A stretch of DNA of 64,000 nt, from NCBI GenBank assembly GCA_037042915.1, contig CM073201.1, forward strand, positions 2,480,001-2,544,000, read 5' to 3'. Position numbers and translations under genes: made by a program. Shown here piece by piece: positions 23,047 through 33,801 of the stretch; within the stretch, counting starts at the first letter, position 1, and each line of letters begins with the position of its first letter. Below the pieces are notes generated by a model. It did not search any database, was not told the DNA's origin, and was given only the letters and a program-made list of their open reading frames with translations. Source of the stretch: Auricularia sp. M13 (taxonomy: Eukaryota; Basidiomycota; Agaricomycetes; Auriculariales; Auriculariaceae).

Positions 23047-24482
23047 TTGACCATGCGACGACATTCACCAAGCTCGCAAAGGAGCCAATCGATGCATCCA
23101 AATTCGTTGTAGTAAGCCCGCCTCATTTCCTTTCGTTCGGCATAATGCTGACTTGCGCCTACAAGGGTACACAAATGTTCATGTCGACACACCTGTCAGA
23201 CCCAAAGCTGAAGAGGCGCTACGACTGGGTGAATCTGGGCAGCCTGCTCAAATTTCTGCAAGCAGCAGAAACCGACGAACCCGACCTTTTTCGACGCGCC
23301 TTTCCCGACGGCGACAACGACTTTATGTCGAAGTTCAACCTGGTCGCTGAGGCCGAGCGTCTTCGGCATGCGCTACCCCCGGAGGATCCGCCACGTTATT
23401 TGGTCGCCCCGCCCACACATCACGATTGGTGGCACGATGCCGAGTCCATCTACTGGGTTTTTCTCTACGCATTTGGGCGCGCCCGTCCGCTTGGTCCACC
23501 TATCCCAGAAGGCGGCCTCTGGGATCTCTGCCGGGCAATGTTCGCCTCCTCGGCCAGTGGCGGCGCCCGTGAGAAATGGCTCTTCCCCTACAACCAGACC
23601 GACCTGCTTAGTGGGCCCCTCAAAGAGCTAGGGTTGTTATTCGAAAAGATGGCAGCGTACCTCTCGGTCCCCTGGCACCTGTATTGCGGCGAGGGCGGCA
23701 TCATGGCCGGGAATCGGGACCACGTTCACGTTGCGTTCAGGCGGTTGATCCTCTCGTTCAAGCGCACACCGGAGAACGCGGAAACCCTACGCGTCTGCTT
23801 CGACACGGCGGCGCCGAGGGAGACCACCGCGTTCGAGCCGTTGTTCCCTACGTATAGGAGGCCCGGGGCAGACTCGGATGACGACGCCAACGCACCGCCT
23901 GCGTGCCTGGTATCGTCGACCCAGGAAGCGCGGTTTACCACGGCGCAGAAGCGCCTGGCGGAGGAACAGGCACTCGCTATTCTGCGCGGCTCCTTCCACA
24001 CGCCGCCAATGTCAGAAGGAGCGACCACCGCGGTCGACATCGATGCTCAGGAATCTGCCAGCCATGCCGATTACTGCGCCAATACGGGTGCGCCGACCGT
24101 CGTTGACCAGCCCCAGGTGTCCATCGCGCGGAAGCGCAAGGCAGCCTCCAGCGAGGATGCCACTGCCATCGACAGCGACCGCAGCGCTCGCGTCCTCAAG
24201 AGGCCCAAAACATCGCATGCAAAATCTCGCGCCAGCGGCGACGACGCGCTGCAGCCTCAACTCCATGCGTCGCAAGAATGCACCCCGACCGTTACGGGAG
24301 CGTGCGATGTCGCTCATCAGCCTGAAGGCAGCAAAGTCGCCGGGCTCGGCGAGCCCAAGAACAACGCCGAAGAAAAATACGACGCAAGCTTGCACCTCCA
24401 TTCGCGGTCTGCCAAGGCGCTGCGTCTCATGGTTTTGAAAGATCGGGCGCTGTGGTTTGGTTCTGGGAAGGTGAAGAAATAG

Positions 24483-24998
24483 AAGACGAATTTACTGTAA
24501 CATCCTCTCGCAAGTTAGTACATAAATTAGGTATGTTCTTCCTCTCCCGAATATGTAGACTAGGTGTTCTCCAGCCATAGAACTGGCAATAGCAAATATC
24601 TGCACGCGCAAACCGTCAAGCGGCAATTGCTCCCTGAATGCAAGGTGCTGCAGCTTCACTCCGCAAACCTGCGCGCAAAATTTTCTCCTCGTGGTCACGC
24701 AGCAATTCTCTGAGCGAGGAAAATAGAAGGATTGCAGGAACAGGAGTTTCGTTTCATTGCTGACGTGGCCGGCATCTCTACCTCTATACGCATACGAAGC
24801 CGGGACACGCGACGAGCAAGTAGACGAGTATTATGTGACGGACGACGGACACAGACAGACGTAATGGGAGAGAGAGGGAGAGGGTGAGGAGAGTCGTTAA
24901 TTACAAGCAACTAGTGCTGAATTGTCCATGCACAAGGTACGAGCGAACAACGAAACGGCGGCACGCAGCTCTATAGCACGCAACGCGACGCGGAGACT
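24483..24998. other. Convergent intergenic region, nothing recognised
   Basis: This lies between the kinase tail and the 14-3-3 stop codon. I see no coding evidence. It should hold the 3' UTRs of both genes. Confidence 0.45.
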
Positions 24999-25874
24999 CT
25001 ACGCGTCGTCGGCAGCGACTTCCGCCTCGGGCTTGTCCTCGGGCTTGTCGTTCGCGTCCTGCATGTCGGACGTCCAGAGGGTGAGGTTGTCGCGCAGCAG
25101 CTGCATGATGAGCGTCGAGTCCTTGTAGCTCTCCTCGGAGAGCGTGTCGAGCTCGGCGATGGCGTCGTCGAAGGCCTGCTTGGCGAGGTGGCACGCGCGG
25201 TCGGGCGAGTTGAGGATCTCGTAGTAGAAGACGGAGAAGTTGAGCGCGAGGCCGAGGCGGATGGGGTGCGTCGGCGGGAGCTCAGTCGCGGCGACGTCGG
25301 ACGCGGCCTTGTAGGCTTCGAGCGACTTGTCCGCGCTCTCTTTCCGCTTGTCGCCCGTGGCGAACTCGGCGAGGTAGCGGTGGTAGTCGCCGGTCCTGTA
25401 AAAAGAGTTAAGGAAAAATAAAAGACGCCAAGCCGGGATTGAACGCACATCTTGTGGTAGAAGACCTTGGACTCGCCGCTGGCGGCTGCGGGGATGAGGT
25501 GCTTGTCAAGCACATCGAGGATGTCCTCGCAGATCTTGGCGAGCTCGCTCTCGATCTTCTCGCGGTAGCCCTTGATCATGGTCAACTGGTGCTCGTTGCC
25601 CTTGGACTCCTCCTTCTGCTCGATGGACGAGACGATGCGCCACGACGCACGACGCGCGCCGATGACGTTCTTGTACGCGACCGAGAGCAGGTTGCGCTCC
25701 TCGACCGTCAGCTCCTGGCCCGACGACGCGACGCGCTTCATGTTCTCCACCATTTCTGAGCGCCGTCAGCGAGAGAAACGTGAGCCTGGCAATCACAGCC
25801 AACTGACCTTCGTAGCGCTCGGCCTGCTCAGCGAGCTTGGCGAGGTAGGCGGCGTTCTCGTGAGAGTCGGACAT
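24999..25874 (-). CDS. BMH1: 14-3-3 protein
   Basis: Exons in transcript order: 25808-25874, 25449-25755 and 24999-25395, giving 256 aa, the usual family length. Clear signatures: the start [48 protein letters not shown] (phosphopeptide-groove Lys and Arg); [24 protein letters not shown] in which the groove Arg-Tyr is completed by intron 2; [17 protein letters not shown]; and [13 protein letters not shown]. The tail is acidic and Ala-rich. 14-3-3 dimers bind phosphoserine/threonine clients in signalling and cell-cycle control. Only one copy is present in this window. The symbol follows the yeast orthologue name and does not distinguish BMH1 from BMH2. Confidence 0.97.
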
Positions 25875-26614
25875 CTGCGGGAACGCGCACGCGTCAGTGG
25901 CCAATTTTCCCGCAAAGGACGCTCAGATGGCGCACGATGGTAAAGGCGAGTGGGCTAAGAATGGGTTTAGCTGCGGCCAACGGCACCGGCGGCGGCGACG
26001 GGACACGTACATTGGGGGTGGGGGTGGTGGGGGTGGGTCGAAGGAAAGAACGGGCGGCGGCGGACGGTCCCGGACGCAACCTTGAACCTGGGCAAAGGGT
26101 TGGGCCAAGGGTCTTCCTTATGGAACCTGCCACAGCACGGAGCAAAATGACGCATTGGCTCCATCCGTCCAGTGCACACGTTCTTCCAGTCAGCTTGCAA
26201 AGATGGGACGCAGTTAAAATAAGCGACTGGGCGAGGACTCAAGTACTCAGGGGCCAGTATTCAAAAAAAGCTTCATGGTCATGCAGTCTGAGGATCAAAT
26301 CACAAAGCCCTCACTGGGCCAGAAATGACCGTGCAGGGAGAGCCACAGCTTGAGGCGCTACGACGGAAGAGAGCGAGCACATAAAAAGCACGCGGCAGAA
26401 TAGCTGAGTTGAAGGGCAGCGCGCTGCGCGACTCGGACAACAGCGCGATGCGCCTCTGAATGCGCCTCCGAACGCGTTCTCATCGTTTATGTCCGTATCG
26501 CTGCGGCCATGGTTAAGAGAGTCTGCAATTGACCCAGATTTCGCGCAGCGCGAACGGTACGGCTATGACGAGCTCAACTTCATCATGAGGCCTGTCCCTT
26601 GAAACGTTCAGGTC
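25875..26614. other. Upstream region of 14-3-3, no gene recognised
   Basis: It contains the 14-3-3 promoter and leader, including a G-run-rich patch on the plus strand near 26015-26070. Near 26500-26600 a short frame reads RYGYDELNFIMRP and stops. It may belong to the FunK1-like remnant that follows, but I cannot support it. Confidence 0.4.
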
Positions 26615-27091
26615 ATGCATAACGAGGCGCGCACACACATGCCACATGACTGTATACATACAACAACTTGGACCTCTTGTTGGACACCGAGCGACCGAGG
26701 ATTATCGATCGATTCGCCGAGACCGAGGACAAAAAGAGAGCGGAACTTGGCTAACCCGTCCGGCTCGCGTGCCTCCGCAACTCCTGCCTCTGGCAAGTCC
26801 GGTCGTCTTCGGTCGAGCGCCAACAACCCGTCGAACAAGCGGAAGACGCTGTTTAGCGGGAGCGAGAGCGGCCCACCCGGCAAGAAGCGCACTGGAGACA
26901 AGCAAAAGCCGCACATGCCCGACACCCCAGCGGCTGGGTCTTTGAAGGACGACCCGAGCGCTCACAGCCTCGTGCAGTCTGCGAAGAGATACCAACACGA
27001 CTTGCACGCGCGCGCGCGCTCCGCATATGCGCTTCGCCTCAAGGTATGGAAAGATCGCACGTTATGGTTTTGCGAAGGCGTCTCAGACTAG
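26615..27091 (+). pseudogene. FunK1 C-terminal tail remnant
   Basis: An open frame ends in ARSAYALRLKVWKDRTLWF, close to SRSAKALRLMVLKDRALWF at the end of the split FunK1 gene at 24.4 kb. Before it lies a low-complexity stretch with basic clusters (NKRKTLF, GKKRTG) as in the FunK1 tail. No kinase lobes are seen upstream, so this looks like a truncated duplicate of the tail. It might alternatively be a short gene that has taken up this terminal motif. The true 5' limit is uncertain. Confidence 0.6.
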
Positions 27092-27404
27092 GATGCTGCG
27101 TCGTCTTCTTTCTCTGCTTTCCCTGGCTTTGTATGCCCGCTCTCAGATCTCCACTCTGTATTCCCTGTAAGATAGAAATCTCATTTCAATGAGCGCTCAT
27201 GAAATCGTTGGTCCTTGACATTACAGGAACTATCCCTGAGCTAGCCACTGGGCGGCAAGATTGATCCACCTTTTTAGGTTCACTGTGATCATCTGCCACT
27301 GGCAGTGCCGCTTGCATGTGCGGTTGCTCCGCATCCTGCCCTCGACCCAACCTCGACCTCTACCATCGTCTGAGCTACTGAATACTACTAGCTCACTGCT
27401 TCCG
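27092..27404. other. Promoter region of the P450 gene
   Basis: The frame of the first P450 exon stays open upstream to 27261 but has no ATG before 27405, so I treat it as leader. Nothing else is recognised here. Confidence 0.4.
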
Positions 27405-29205
27405 ATGACATTAGAGCCGGGTGCGCTGATCCAGCATTTGACATATTTCAATGTCCTGTCCGCTCTCGGCCTCTATGTACTCGGCTTTGTGGTCGTCGAC
27501 AATGTCCGCAAGCCGCGGCTGCCAAGCTCATTGCCCACTGTTGGGCGCAGTGGCGGGCTATTCTCTGGGGTTACAACGTTCTTCTTGGGCATGAAGTACA
27601 TCCCTGCCTGGCTGCAGGAAGGTTACGTCCAGGTGCGCAATGATTGAGCTCTCGACTAGTCTACAACAGCGCTAAAAGCTACTACAGTACAACAAGCACG
27701 GCAAATCCTTCGTACTCCCGAGCGACTTCGGCAACAGCGAAGAGATTGTAGTTCCACGAGACCAGCTACAATGGCTGGTTGAGCAGCCGGACAACGTCCT
27801 GTCCACCAGCGCGGCGCACTTCGACACGCTCCACGGCAATTATTCGTTCATCACTCCCCAGCTCCTGCACGACCCGTACCACGAGCACGTAATTCACCGC
27901 AGCCTGGCCCGCAACCTCAACGCTCTTATCCCCGAAATCGCAGACGAGGTGCAGCGATGCATGGACGATGTCCTGGGCACCGACACAGACCACTGGAATA
28001 AGCTCAACGTGTGGGAGATGTTGCTGAGCATCGTTCCCAAGCTTACGAACCGTATGCTGGTTGGGCGCCCGCTGTGCCGCAACAAGGACTACCTAGGGAA
28101 CATGATCGCGTTCACGAACGACGTCGTGCGCAACATGATCATGCTTAACTTTGTACCGCGCGCTCTCCACCCATTCGTGGGATCCGCTCTGGGTTCAGTC
28201 AACAAGTATCATTTCCGCCAAACGGCCAAGCTCACGGTGCCACTTATCAAGGAGCGACTGGCTGCCTTTGAGCGCAGGGACGCCGGCGACTCAGAGTTCG
28301 AGGATTGGCAGGAGCCGAATGACTATATCAGCTGGCACATTCGTCTGGCGCGCGCGGAAGGGCGCGCGGACGAGCTGGACCCGGTGCGCATCGCGCAGCG
28401 CCTTATGCCCATTAACTTCGCTGCAATCCACACGACTGTCATCACCGCGCACGGCACGCTGCTAGACCTTGTGTCGTCTGACCCCGCGCGCGGATATATC
28501 AACGGCATCCAGGAAGAGGCTCAGCGCGTTCTCGAGGAGGAAGGCGGGCGCTGGAACAAGAACGCGCTCGGACGTCTGTACCGCATTGACTCGGCCATCC
28601 GCGAGAGCATGCGCTTTTCCAACTTCGCCCTGACACTCGTCGGACGCAAGGTCGTTGCGCCCGATGGCATCACCAACAAGTTTGAGGGCTGGCACGCACC
28701 TCCGGGCGGAATCCTCAGCATGCCGCTCGGCGGCGTCTTCCACGACCCCGACGTATTTGACACGCCTCAGGAATACGACGCGTTCAGGCATTCGCGCCCC
28801 CGGGAGGAGTTTGAGGCGCGGCCGGCTAACGAGAAGGACCATGAAGAGGGCTTGAAGTTGAAGCAGCGCAGCCTTGTTACCACTGGTGATTCGCATCTAG
28901 CTTTCGGCCACGGTCGACATGCCTGGTGAGCTCAAGACCTTGCACTGTGTGTGAATTTACTCATAGATATCTCTACAGCCCTGGTCGATTCTTCGTCGCT
29001 CACGAGTAACTGATTCGCTGCTTCCGATTCGTTTTGTTGACGTCTTTGCAGGTTGAAGATGGCGATCGCGTATCTGGTCCTCAACTATGATATCAAGCCT
29101 CTACCTTGCCGACCCGCCACTATGTGGATCGGCCGAAACACTGTCCCGGCCATGGATGCCTGCATCGAGATCAAGCGTAAGCCTGGCACCGTAGTTACAT
29201 TGTGA
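27405..29205 (+). CDS. Cytochrome P450 monooxygenase
   Basis: Exons 27405-27632, 27688-28925, 28979-29005 and 29052-29205 give 548 aa. An N-terminal membrane anchor (VLSALGLYVLGFVVVDNV) is followed by a proline-rich turn (KPRLPSSLPTVG). The I-helix region is diverged. The K-helix ExxR is ESMR at about residue 380. The haem loop FGHGRHACPGRFF at about 480 is completed only by splicing the 27-nt exon 3. FGHGRHACPGR is typical of fungal ent-kaurene-oxidase-like CYP clans, so a secondary-metabolite or detoxification role is plausible; the substrate is unknown. The protein would sit on the ER membrane and need a CPR partner. A tiny exon split by phase-2 introns makes this locus easy to mis-annotate. 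Confidence 0.93.
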
Positions 29206-29637
29206 GGTCACTGAGGTGTATCTGAGGGATGATCTTGTACTTTTACTATTCCTTATGACCTTATATACGCCCCATCCACGTCTGTGTATTAATGGAGGTA
29301 CTCATCGTCAGTTGTATCGGTTGCATCTTACATATGTCTGAACTCGGCCCGCATCCGCAGCGGTGCCGGTGTCTATTGTGACTCCGTAGCCACGGCCCAT
29401 GCACGCTCCTTATAATACTTGACCTTCGCACTCAAACCTCGCCCCCTAACCACCGCACTCATTTCTGCCACAGCTACTCGCCCACTGCGACATCTTGAAG
29501 CTGATCCTATCGACCCACAAGGTACGAATCGTTTGTGTTGCAGGTGCCTTGTGCATGGCAGTAGTTCCTGGTAAGCTATCTCGTGTCCAGTTGGCTGTCT
29601 CCGCATTCACCACTTGCAGACTGTGACTTGAAGGGCC
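29206..29637. other. Intergenic, nothing recognised
   Basis: The stretch lies between two plus-strand genes. I see no motif or repeat; it presumably holds the P450 3' UTR and the promoter of the F-box gene. Confidence 0.4.
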
Positions 29638-31281
29638 ATGACTACATCATTGACCTATGCGGCACACCCCTTGGATCCAACGGCGCGACTGCCTGTCGAG
29701 CTTCTCTGGACCATTATGGACTCGATGAGCCTCGCCCAGCTGCTGCGCGCTGCTCAAGTATGCCAGAGATGGAGAGCAGCTGCATACGAGCACAATAATT
29801 TCAGAACGGATATCCGTCTGTATCAAGTGACTCCAATCGCCGTTCAGCTCTTCTTGGCACAACTAGAGCGCTCGCGTGAGAGCCGTATCACCTTCGACAT
29901 CCGTATACCCAACGCTGGCCCACTATGGAGTCAAATCATGGTCCCAGCCCTAACAAAATGTCTCGAACGCATCATCCACTTGACCATCTGGATCGACGTT
30001 ACACTGGCCACTCTGCCATTTACGGCCCTTCTCCAGCCAGCCCCGCTCCTCGAATCATTCAACCTACGCATCACTCGGACTAGCATGATCGTTGGCGCCG
30101 TTCGAGACCGTCAGTGGTGGGAGATTGGCGCTACGACTATTCCTCCTGAAATCTTCGGCGGCGTGCCCCCTCGCTCGCTGCACACATTTCGTGGGCAAGG
30201 TGTTCGGTTTCCTAACCAGCTCGTACCTGCATTTTCAAAGGTGCAGCATGTATGTCTATACGGCGACAGTCCAAGGAGGTCTCCTGCCATGGCATCGCGG
30301 CATATGGGTCCGTGGCCTCCAACGACCACCGCCAATCCCTTGGCATCCACCGTAGCACCACCGACTTTCAGTTTCATGTCGACGATGCAGAATATCGGCC
30401 CGCCACCGCCATTCGGCCCTCCACTAAACGGGCCCGCTGCTGGACGCACTTTGCAATTTTCCCCAATTGCTACTACCGCGTGCTTCCCCAGGATGAAAAC
30501 GCTGTCACTTCACGGCCATACCCTGGAATTCGTACCGGCGTCGCCTTCCTCCACGTTCAAACAAGAAGACCGCATTAAGCTCCAGCTCGAGCGCCTTACC
30601 CTTAACTTGGAGCTCAGCTGTTACTTGACGCTCACTACTCAAGTAGAGGCCAAGGAGATGCAGTCTATCCGTCTCGTCGATGGCTCTCCGCGGGCCGTCA
30701 CAGCCTGCGTTCGGCACATCGCCGGGCCCACGCACCTCAGGATGCTTCACATGCCCGGTCAGGATTCAAGTGGTCGCTCGTTCGTCGTAGACGCCATCGA
30801 CTTTGAGACGGGGCGAAAGCGCACGTTCGAGGAGTATTATTCGACCTACTGTGAGGCGGACCTCCCGCATGGTCGCCTCAGCAACCTCCTCCTACCACCC
30901 GACCTATGTGCGCGCGTCGTCACATTAACTATTTCGCAAACTATCTGGTCGCACCTGGCTGTGGCAGTCTGGATCCCAGTCTTACCAGCCGTCGAGAGGC
31001 TGGTGTTCGTCATCGACGTTGAGGATATCTATACTCCCCTTCACCCGCTGAGCACGCTGTTGAACCTTCCAGCGCTCAAGCATCTCGCACTCGCCACTGT
31101 GTTTGAGACAAGACATGTTCGCGCTTGTGATGTCGCAGCCATTGTCGGCCAGTGTTTGTACGATCCACCCCAAACGCTGTCGATCTGGGTCTGCGAAGGT
31201 GTCATCATCCGCGGGACCTTCGATCCACGCAATGTCATCCACGTCGGCGAGCTCCCTCGTTTCGAGTTGGAAACGCAATGA
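29638..31281 (+). CDS. F-box domain protein, single exon
   Basis: 547 aa without introns. Residues about 17-55 form an F-box (LPVELLWTIMDSMSLAQLLRA, then CQRWR), which binds Skp1 in SCF ubiquitin ligases. The rest is long and weakly LRR-like, with repeated L-x-x-L and PRMKTLSLHGHTLEF elements as in the many lineage-expanded Agaricomycetes F-box proteins, and a Pro-rich insert around 260 (PPPPFGPPLNGP). The target substrate is unknown. The start at 29638 gives a short lead into the F-box. It is intact, unlike the transposon-split F-box-like gene at 35.2 kb, and is not closely similar to it. Confidence 0.85.
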   Translation: MTTSLTYAAHPLDPTARLPVELLWTIMDSMSLAQLLRAAQVCQRWRAAAYEHNNFRTDIRLYQVTPIAVQLFLAQLERSRESRITFDIRIPNAGPLWSQIMVPALTKCLERIIHLTIWIDVTLATLPFTALLQPAPLLESFNLRITRTSMIVGAVRDRQWWEIGATTIPPEIFGGVPPRSLHTFRGQGVRFPNQLVPAFSKVQHVCLYGDSPRRSPAMASRHMGPWPPTTTANPLASTVAPPTFSFMSTMQNIGPPPPFGPPLNGPAAGRTLQFSPIATTACFPRMKTLSLHGHTLEFVPASPSSTFKQEDRIKLQLERLTLNLELSCYLTLTTQVEAKEMQSIRLVDGSPRAVTACVRHIAGPTHLRMLHMPGQDSSGRSFVVDAIDFETGRKRTFEEYYSTYCEADLPHGRLSNLLLPPDLCARVVTLTISQTIWSHLAVAVWIPVLPAVERLVFVIDVEDIYTPLHPLSTLLNLPALKHLALATVFETRHVRACDVAAIVGQCLYDPPQTLSIWVCEGVIIRGTFDPRNVIHVGELPRFELETQ

Positions 31282-31551
31282 GGACATGATCGCGCGCTCG
31301 CCGCGACCGGCAAATCTTCTTCCACGCTAACGTCGCCAGGACGTAGCGCCGAATCTTTATGGACACTGCGCACTGGATGCCCTCCGGTACCCACTGCGCC
31401 ACAACCATGTATCGGAAACCTGAACCTTGCAAAAGGGTGTTTTTGTGCTGTCAACTCAACTGTCATATTATCATTAACCAATGTAACCCATGCGCTTGCA
31501 CCATGTCAGACCATCCGAACGTCATTGATGATGTGAACCTTTGAATTGCCC

Positions 31552-32874
31552 TCATTCTAATACAATGTACTTGTGCAAATGCTGTGGGATGGCGTCCAGG
31601 AGATGTTTGCTCTTCAACCACTTGTGCGAAAATAGTCTGCTCTGATAGCGATACGCCCCGTCGCATAGGACAGTCACGATTGTTTTGCCTGAGGAGCACG
31701 ATTAGTCGATTATGGATATGAAAGCTGCAGCACATGCCTGGCCCAAGTTTCTCGGCGAGGTCGACGGCGGCGACAACATTGAGCGCTGAGCTCGCGCCGA
31801 GGTAGAGACCTTCTTTGTCAAGCAGCTCGTAAACCATAGCAATAGACTTGGCGTCCGGGATATGCAGCGCGCCAGCGAGATGGTTGATTTCAGTGGCAAG
31901 GTTGTCCGTAATGCGTCCCTGTCCAATGCCTGCACAAAAGTCAAGCACAAGAAGCAAACGGGCACAAGGCTTGACTGACCTTCCGTTATCGAGCTGCCAC
32001 TGCGCTCTGTGAGCTTGCCCCCACTGGTGATGTACGAGTGAAGGACACTGCCCGGCGGATCCGCCAGCCAGTTCTGCACGCGTCCATCGCTCTTCTCGCG
32101 CAGATAGCGCGCCACGCCTGCCAGGGTACCGCCCGTGCCAGTCGCGCAGATGAACGCGTCGATGGTGCCTTCGGTCTGTTCCCAGATCTCAGGGCCCGTG
32201 GTAAGGTAGTGGATGCGCGCGTTCGAGGTGTTATCGAATTGGTGCGTCCAAAACGCGCTCGGCGCGCGTCCTGCGGCATAATCGCGTGCCTGGTGGTTGT
32301 AATTCAAGGGATTCTCATATGCCACTGCGGGCACGGGGAAGACCTCCGCGCCGAGCATGCGGAGCAGTTCAATCTTCTCGCGACTCTGTGGGTACAGAGC
32401 GTGGGTGAATGGTTCGATATAAACGAGCGGCGCTGGAGCTCACCTGAGTGTCTGGCATGAATATGACTAGGCGGTAGCCCAGCGCGCGGCAGACATGAGC
32501 CAGACCGATACCAGTGTTGCCTGCGGTGCCTTCTACGACGGTGCCGCCGTGTTTAAGCCTGGCGGTTGCGGCACTTCAGCTACGCGGGGAGCCGGGCCAG
32601 GCGCGGACGTACAAACCGCGCTCCTCCGCGTCACGCACGATGCCCAGCGCAGCACGGTCCTTGACGCTGCCACCCGGGTTCATCCATTCGGCCTTGCCTA
32701 GGATCTGGCACCCAGTCTTCTCCGACAGCGATTTCAGTAGAATCTGAGGGCGTTCATGAGCCTGTGCTAGCTGGCTACGAACGCTTCGACGCGAACCAAG
32801 GGCGTATTCCCAATGGCATGCGTGAGTCCTGATACTGCCCGCTGAGTAAATTGTCGAGTGAGGGTTGGAAGCAT
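31552..32874 (-). CDS. Mitochondrial cysteine-synthase-like PLP enzyme (MCY1 type)
   Basis: Six exons in transcript order: 32797-32874, 32613-32743, 32444-32558, 31980-32385, 31738-31929 and 31552-31688, giving 352 aa. The basic N-terminus [17 protein letters not shown] suggests mitochondrial import. AIGNTPL is followed by [12 protein letters not shown] with the PLP-binding Lys at about residue 50, then [14 protein letters not shown] (substrate loop), [15 protein letters not shown] (phosphate loop) and [13 protein letters not shown]. This matches the fungal cysteine synthase 2 / yeast Mcy1 group, which resembles O-acetylserine sulfhydrylase; its in vivo reaction is less certain. The last intron (31689-31737) begins with GC, not GT (CAG/GCATGT), the only donor giving the right phase. 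Intron 1 has the weak donor GTTCGC. Confidence 0.9.
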
Positions 32875-33801
32875 CGTGCACAACAGCGTCCAACCTGGAC
32901 GCCCTTTCGGCCGCTGCCGCCGGGCTTCACGCTGTTGAGCACGTCATTCTTTCACCACTGCCAACAGCCAGCTACATAACTCGCGGTATCCTCGACTATC
33001 ATACTATGAACCTCAGAGTCATCGTATAGTTTCTGGCAGAACTGTTCTGAAGTCGCCGAGGCTTTTGTTGCTTTGGATGAACGCCGCCATGGGATCGACA
33101 TCTCTTTGTTCTGAACGGTCAGCTCGTGCCACGGAGCAGCTTGGCAGCACACGCATATGTCACGAGGCATAACTGAGCCCGTCTCGAGACGCTACCAGTT
33201 TATTTCTCCTTCCTGCGATGCCCGGGCTTGTCGGTCTTTGGCTGGTATGAACCACTTCCACTTTCCCACATCGTGTTTTGCCAAGCTAGAGGAATTATCC
33301 ACGTCTCTCTGGGAGGGCCCGGGCCCGGGGGCGGGGCAGGCCAGTAGCTTCATGCACGAGCGCTTCTCGTGCAGAGTTTTCTTCTCTACAACGCCATCTA
33401 TGCAGTTCACATGGCAGGAGGTTTTCTGAACGTCAGCGACATGGATGGCAGCGCCCTATATCGAAGAAGGCACAAGGCTAACGCCTGTCGAGGATCCAGG
33501 TCTGGTATAGAAGAAGACGTCGTCGGCGTCAGATCATTGGAGATGACACGCTTCCCTGGCGGCCGGCCACGCATCGTGTTCTGTCGTTGGCTCCTTGTCT
33601 CATAATTGCGAGCGAAGGGGGCCGATACTTGTCAGGTGCTGAGCGACGTTGTTGTTCCCTCATGAAAATCCGTTGTTGATGTTGCCTATCTTCCACGATT
33701 CTTTCCCGTCCTGACATGCCAGATCTGCGCGCGCTCAGTCACCCTGGCGGCAAACGTATAAAGTCCCAACCACGCTGTCGTTCTCTCCGACCGCGCCCGA
33801 C
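32875..33801. other. Divergent promoter region, no gene recognised
   Basis: This 927-bp stretch lies between the starts of the cysteine-synthase-like gene (minus) and tyrosinase 2 (plus). No family motif was seen on either strand. A TATA box for tyrosinase 2 is at 33757. Confidence 0.45.
33757..33762 (+). promoter_or_regulatory. TATA box of tyrosinase 2
   Basis: TATAAA lies 45 bp upstream of the ATG at 33802. The placement is similar to the TATAAAA 55 bp upstream of tyrosinase 1, so the two paralogues appear to share a TATA-type promoter design. Confidence 0.55.

Larger units (their letters stand above)
18894..24482 (+). pseudogene. FunK1-type fungal protein kinase split by two transposons
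   Basis: Host coding segments: 18894-19171, 19659-20518, 20574-20718, 20772-20814, 23049-23111 and 23166-24482. Together they make 901 uninterrupted codons. FunK1 hallmarks: an N-terminal domain with FTRHSKPPTGDY and LALNVKPEI; the catalytic loop LHRDVSYYNVM; the metal-binding segment LLTDLDHA; GTQMFMSTHL; and WWHDAESIYWVFLYAF of the C-lobe. A long low-complexity tail with basic clusters (KRKAAS, KRPKTSHAKS; possible nuclear signals) ends in KALRLMVLKDRALWF. Introns are 20519-20573, 20719-20771 and a probable 23112-23165. One element (19172-19656) interrupts GDY/LAL, and another (20815-23046) splits the Mg-binding motif after LLTDL. Each carries stops, so this allele should not make a kinase. 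Excising each element with one target copy restores the frame exactly. Confidence 0.85.
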
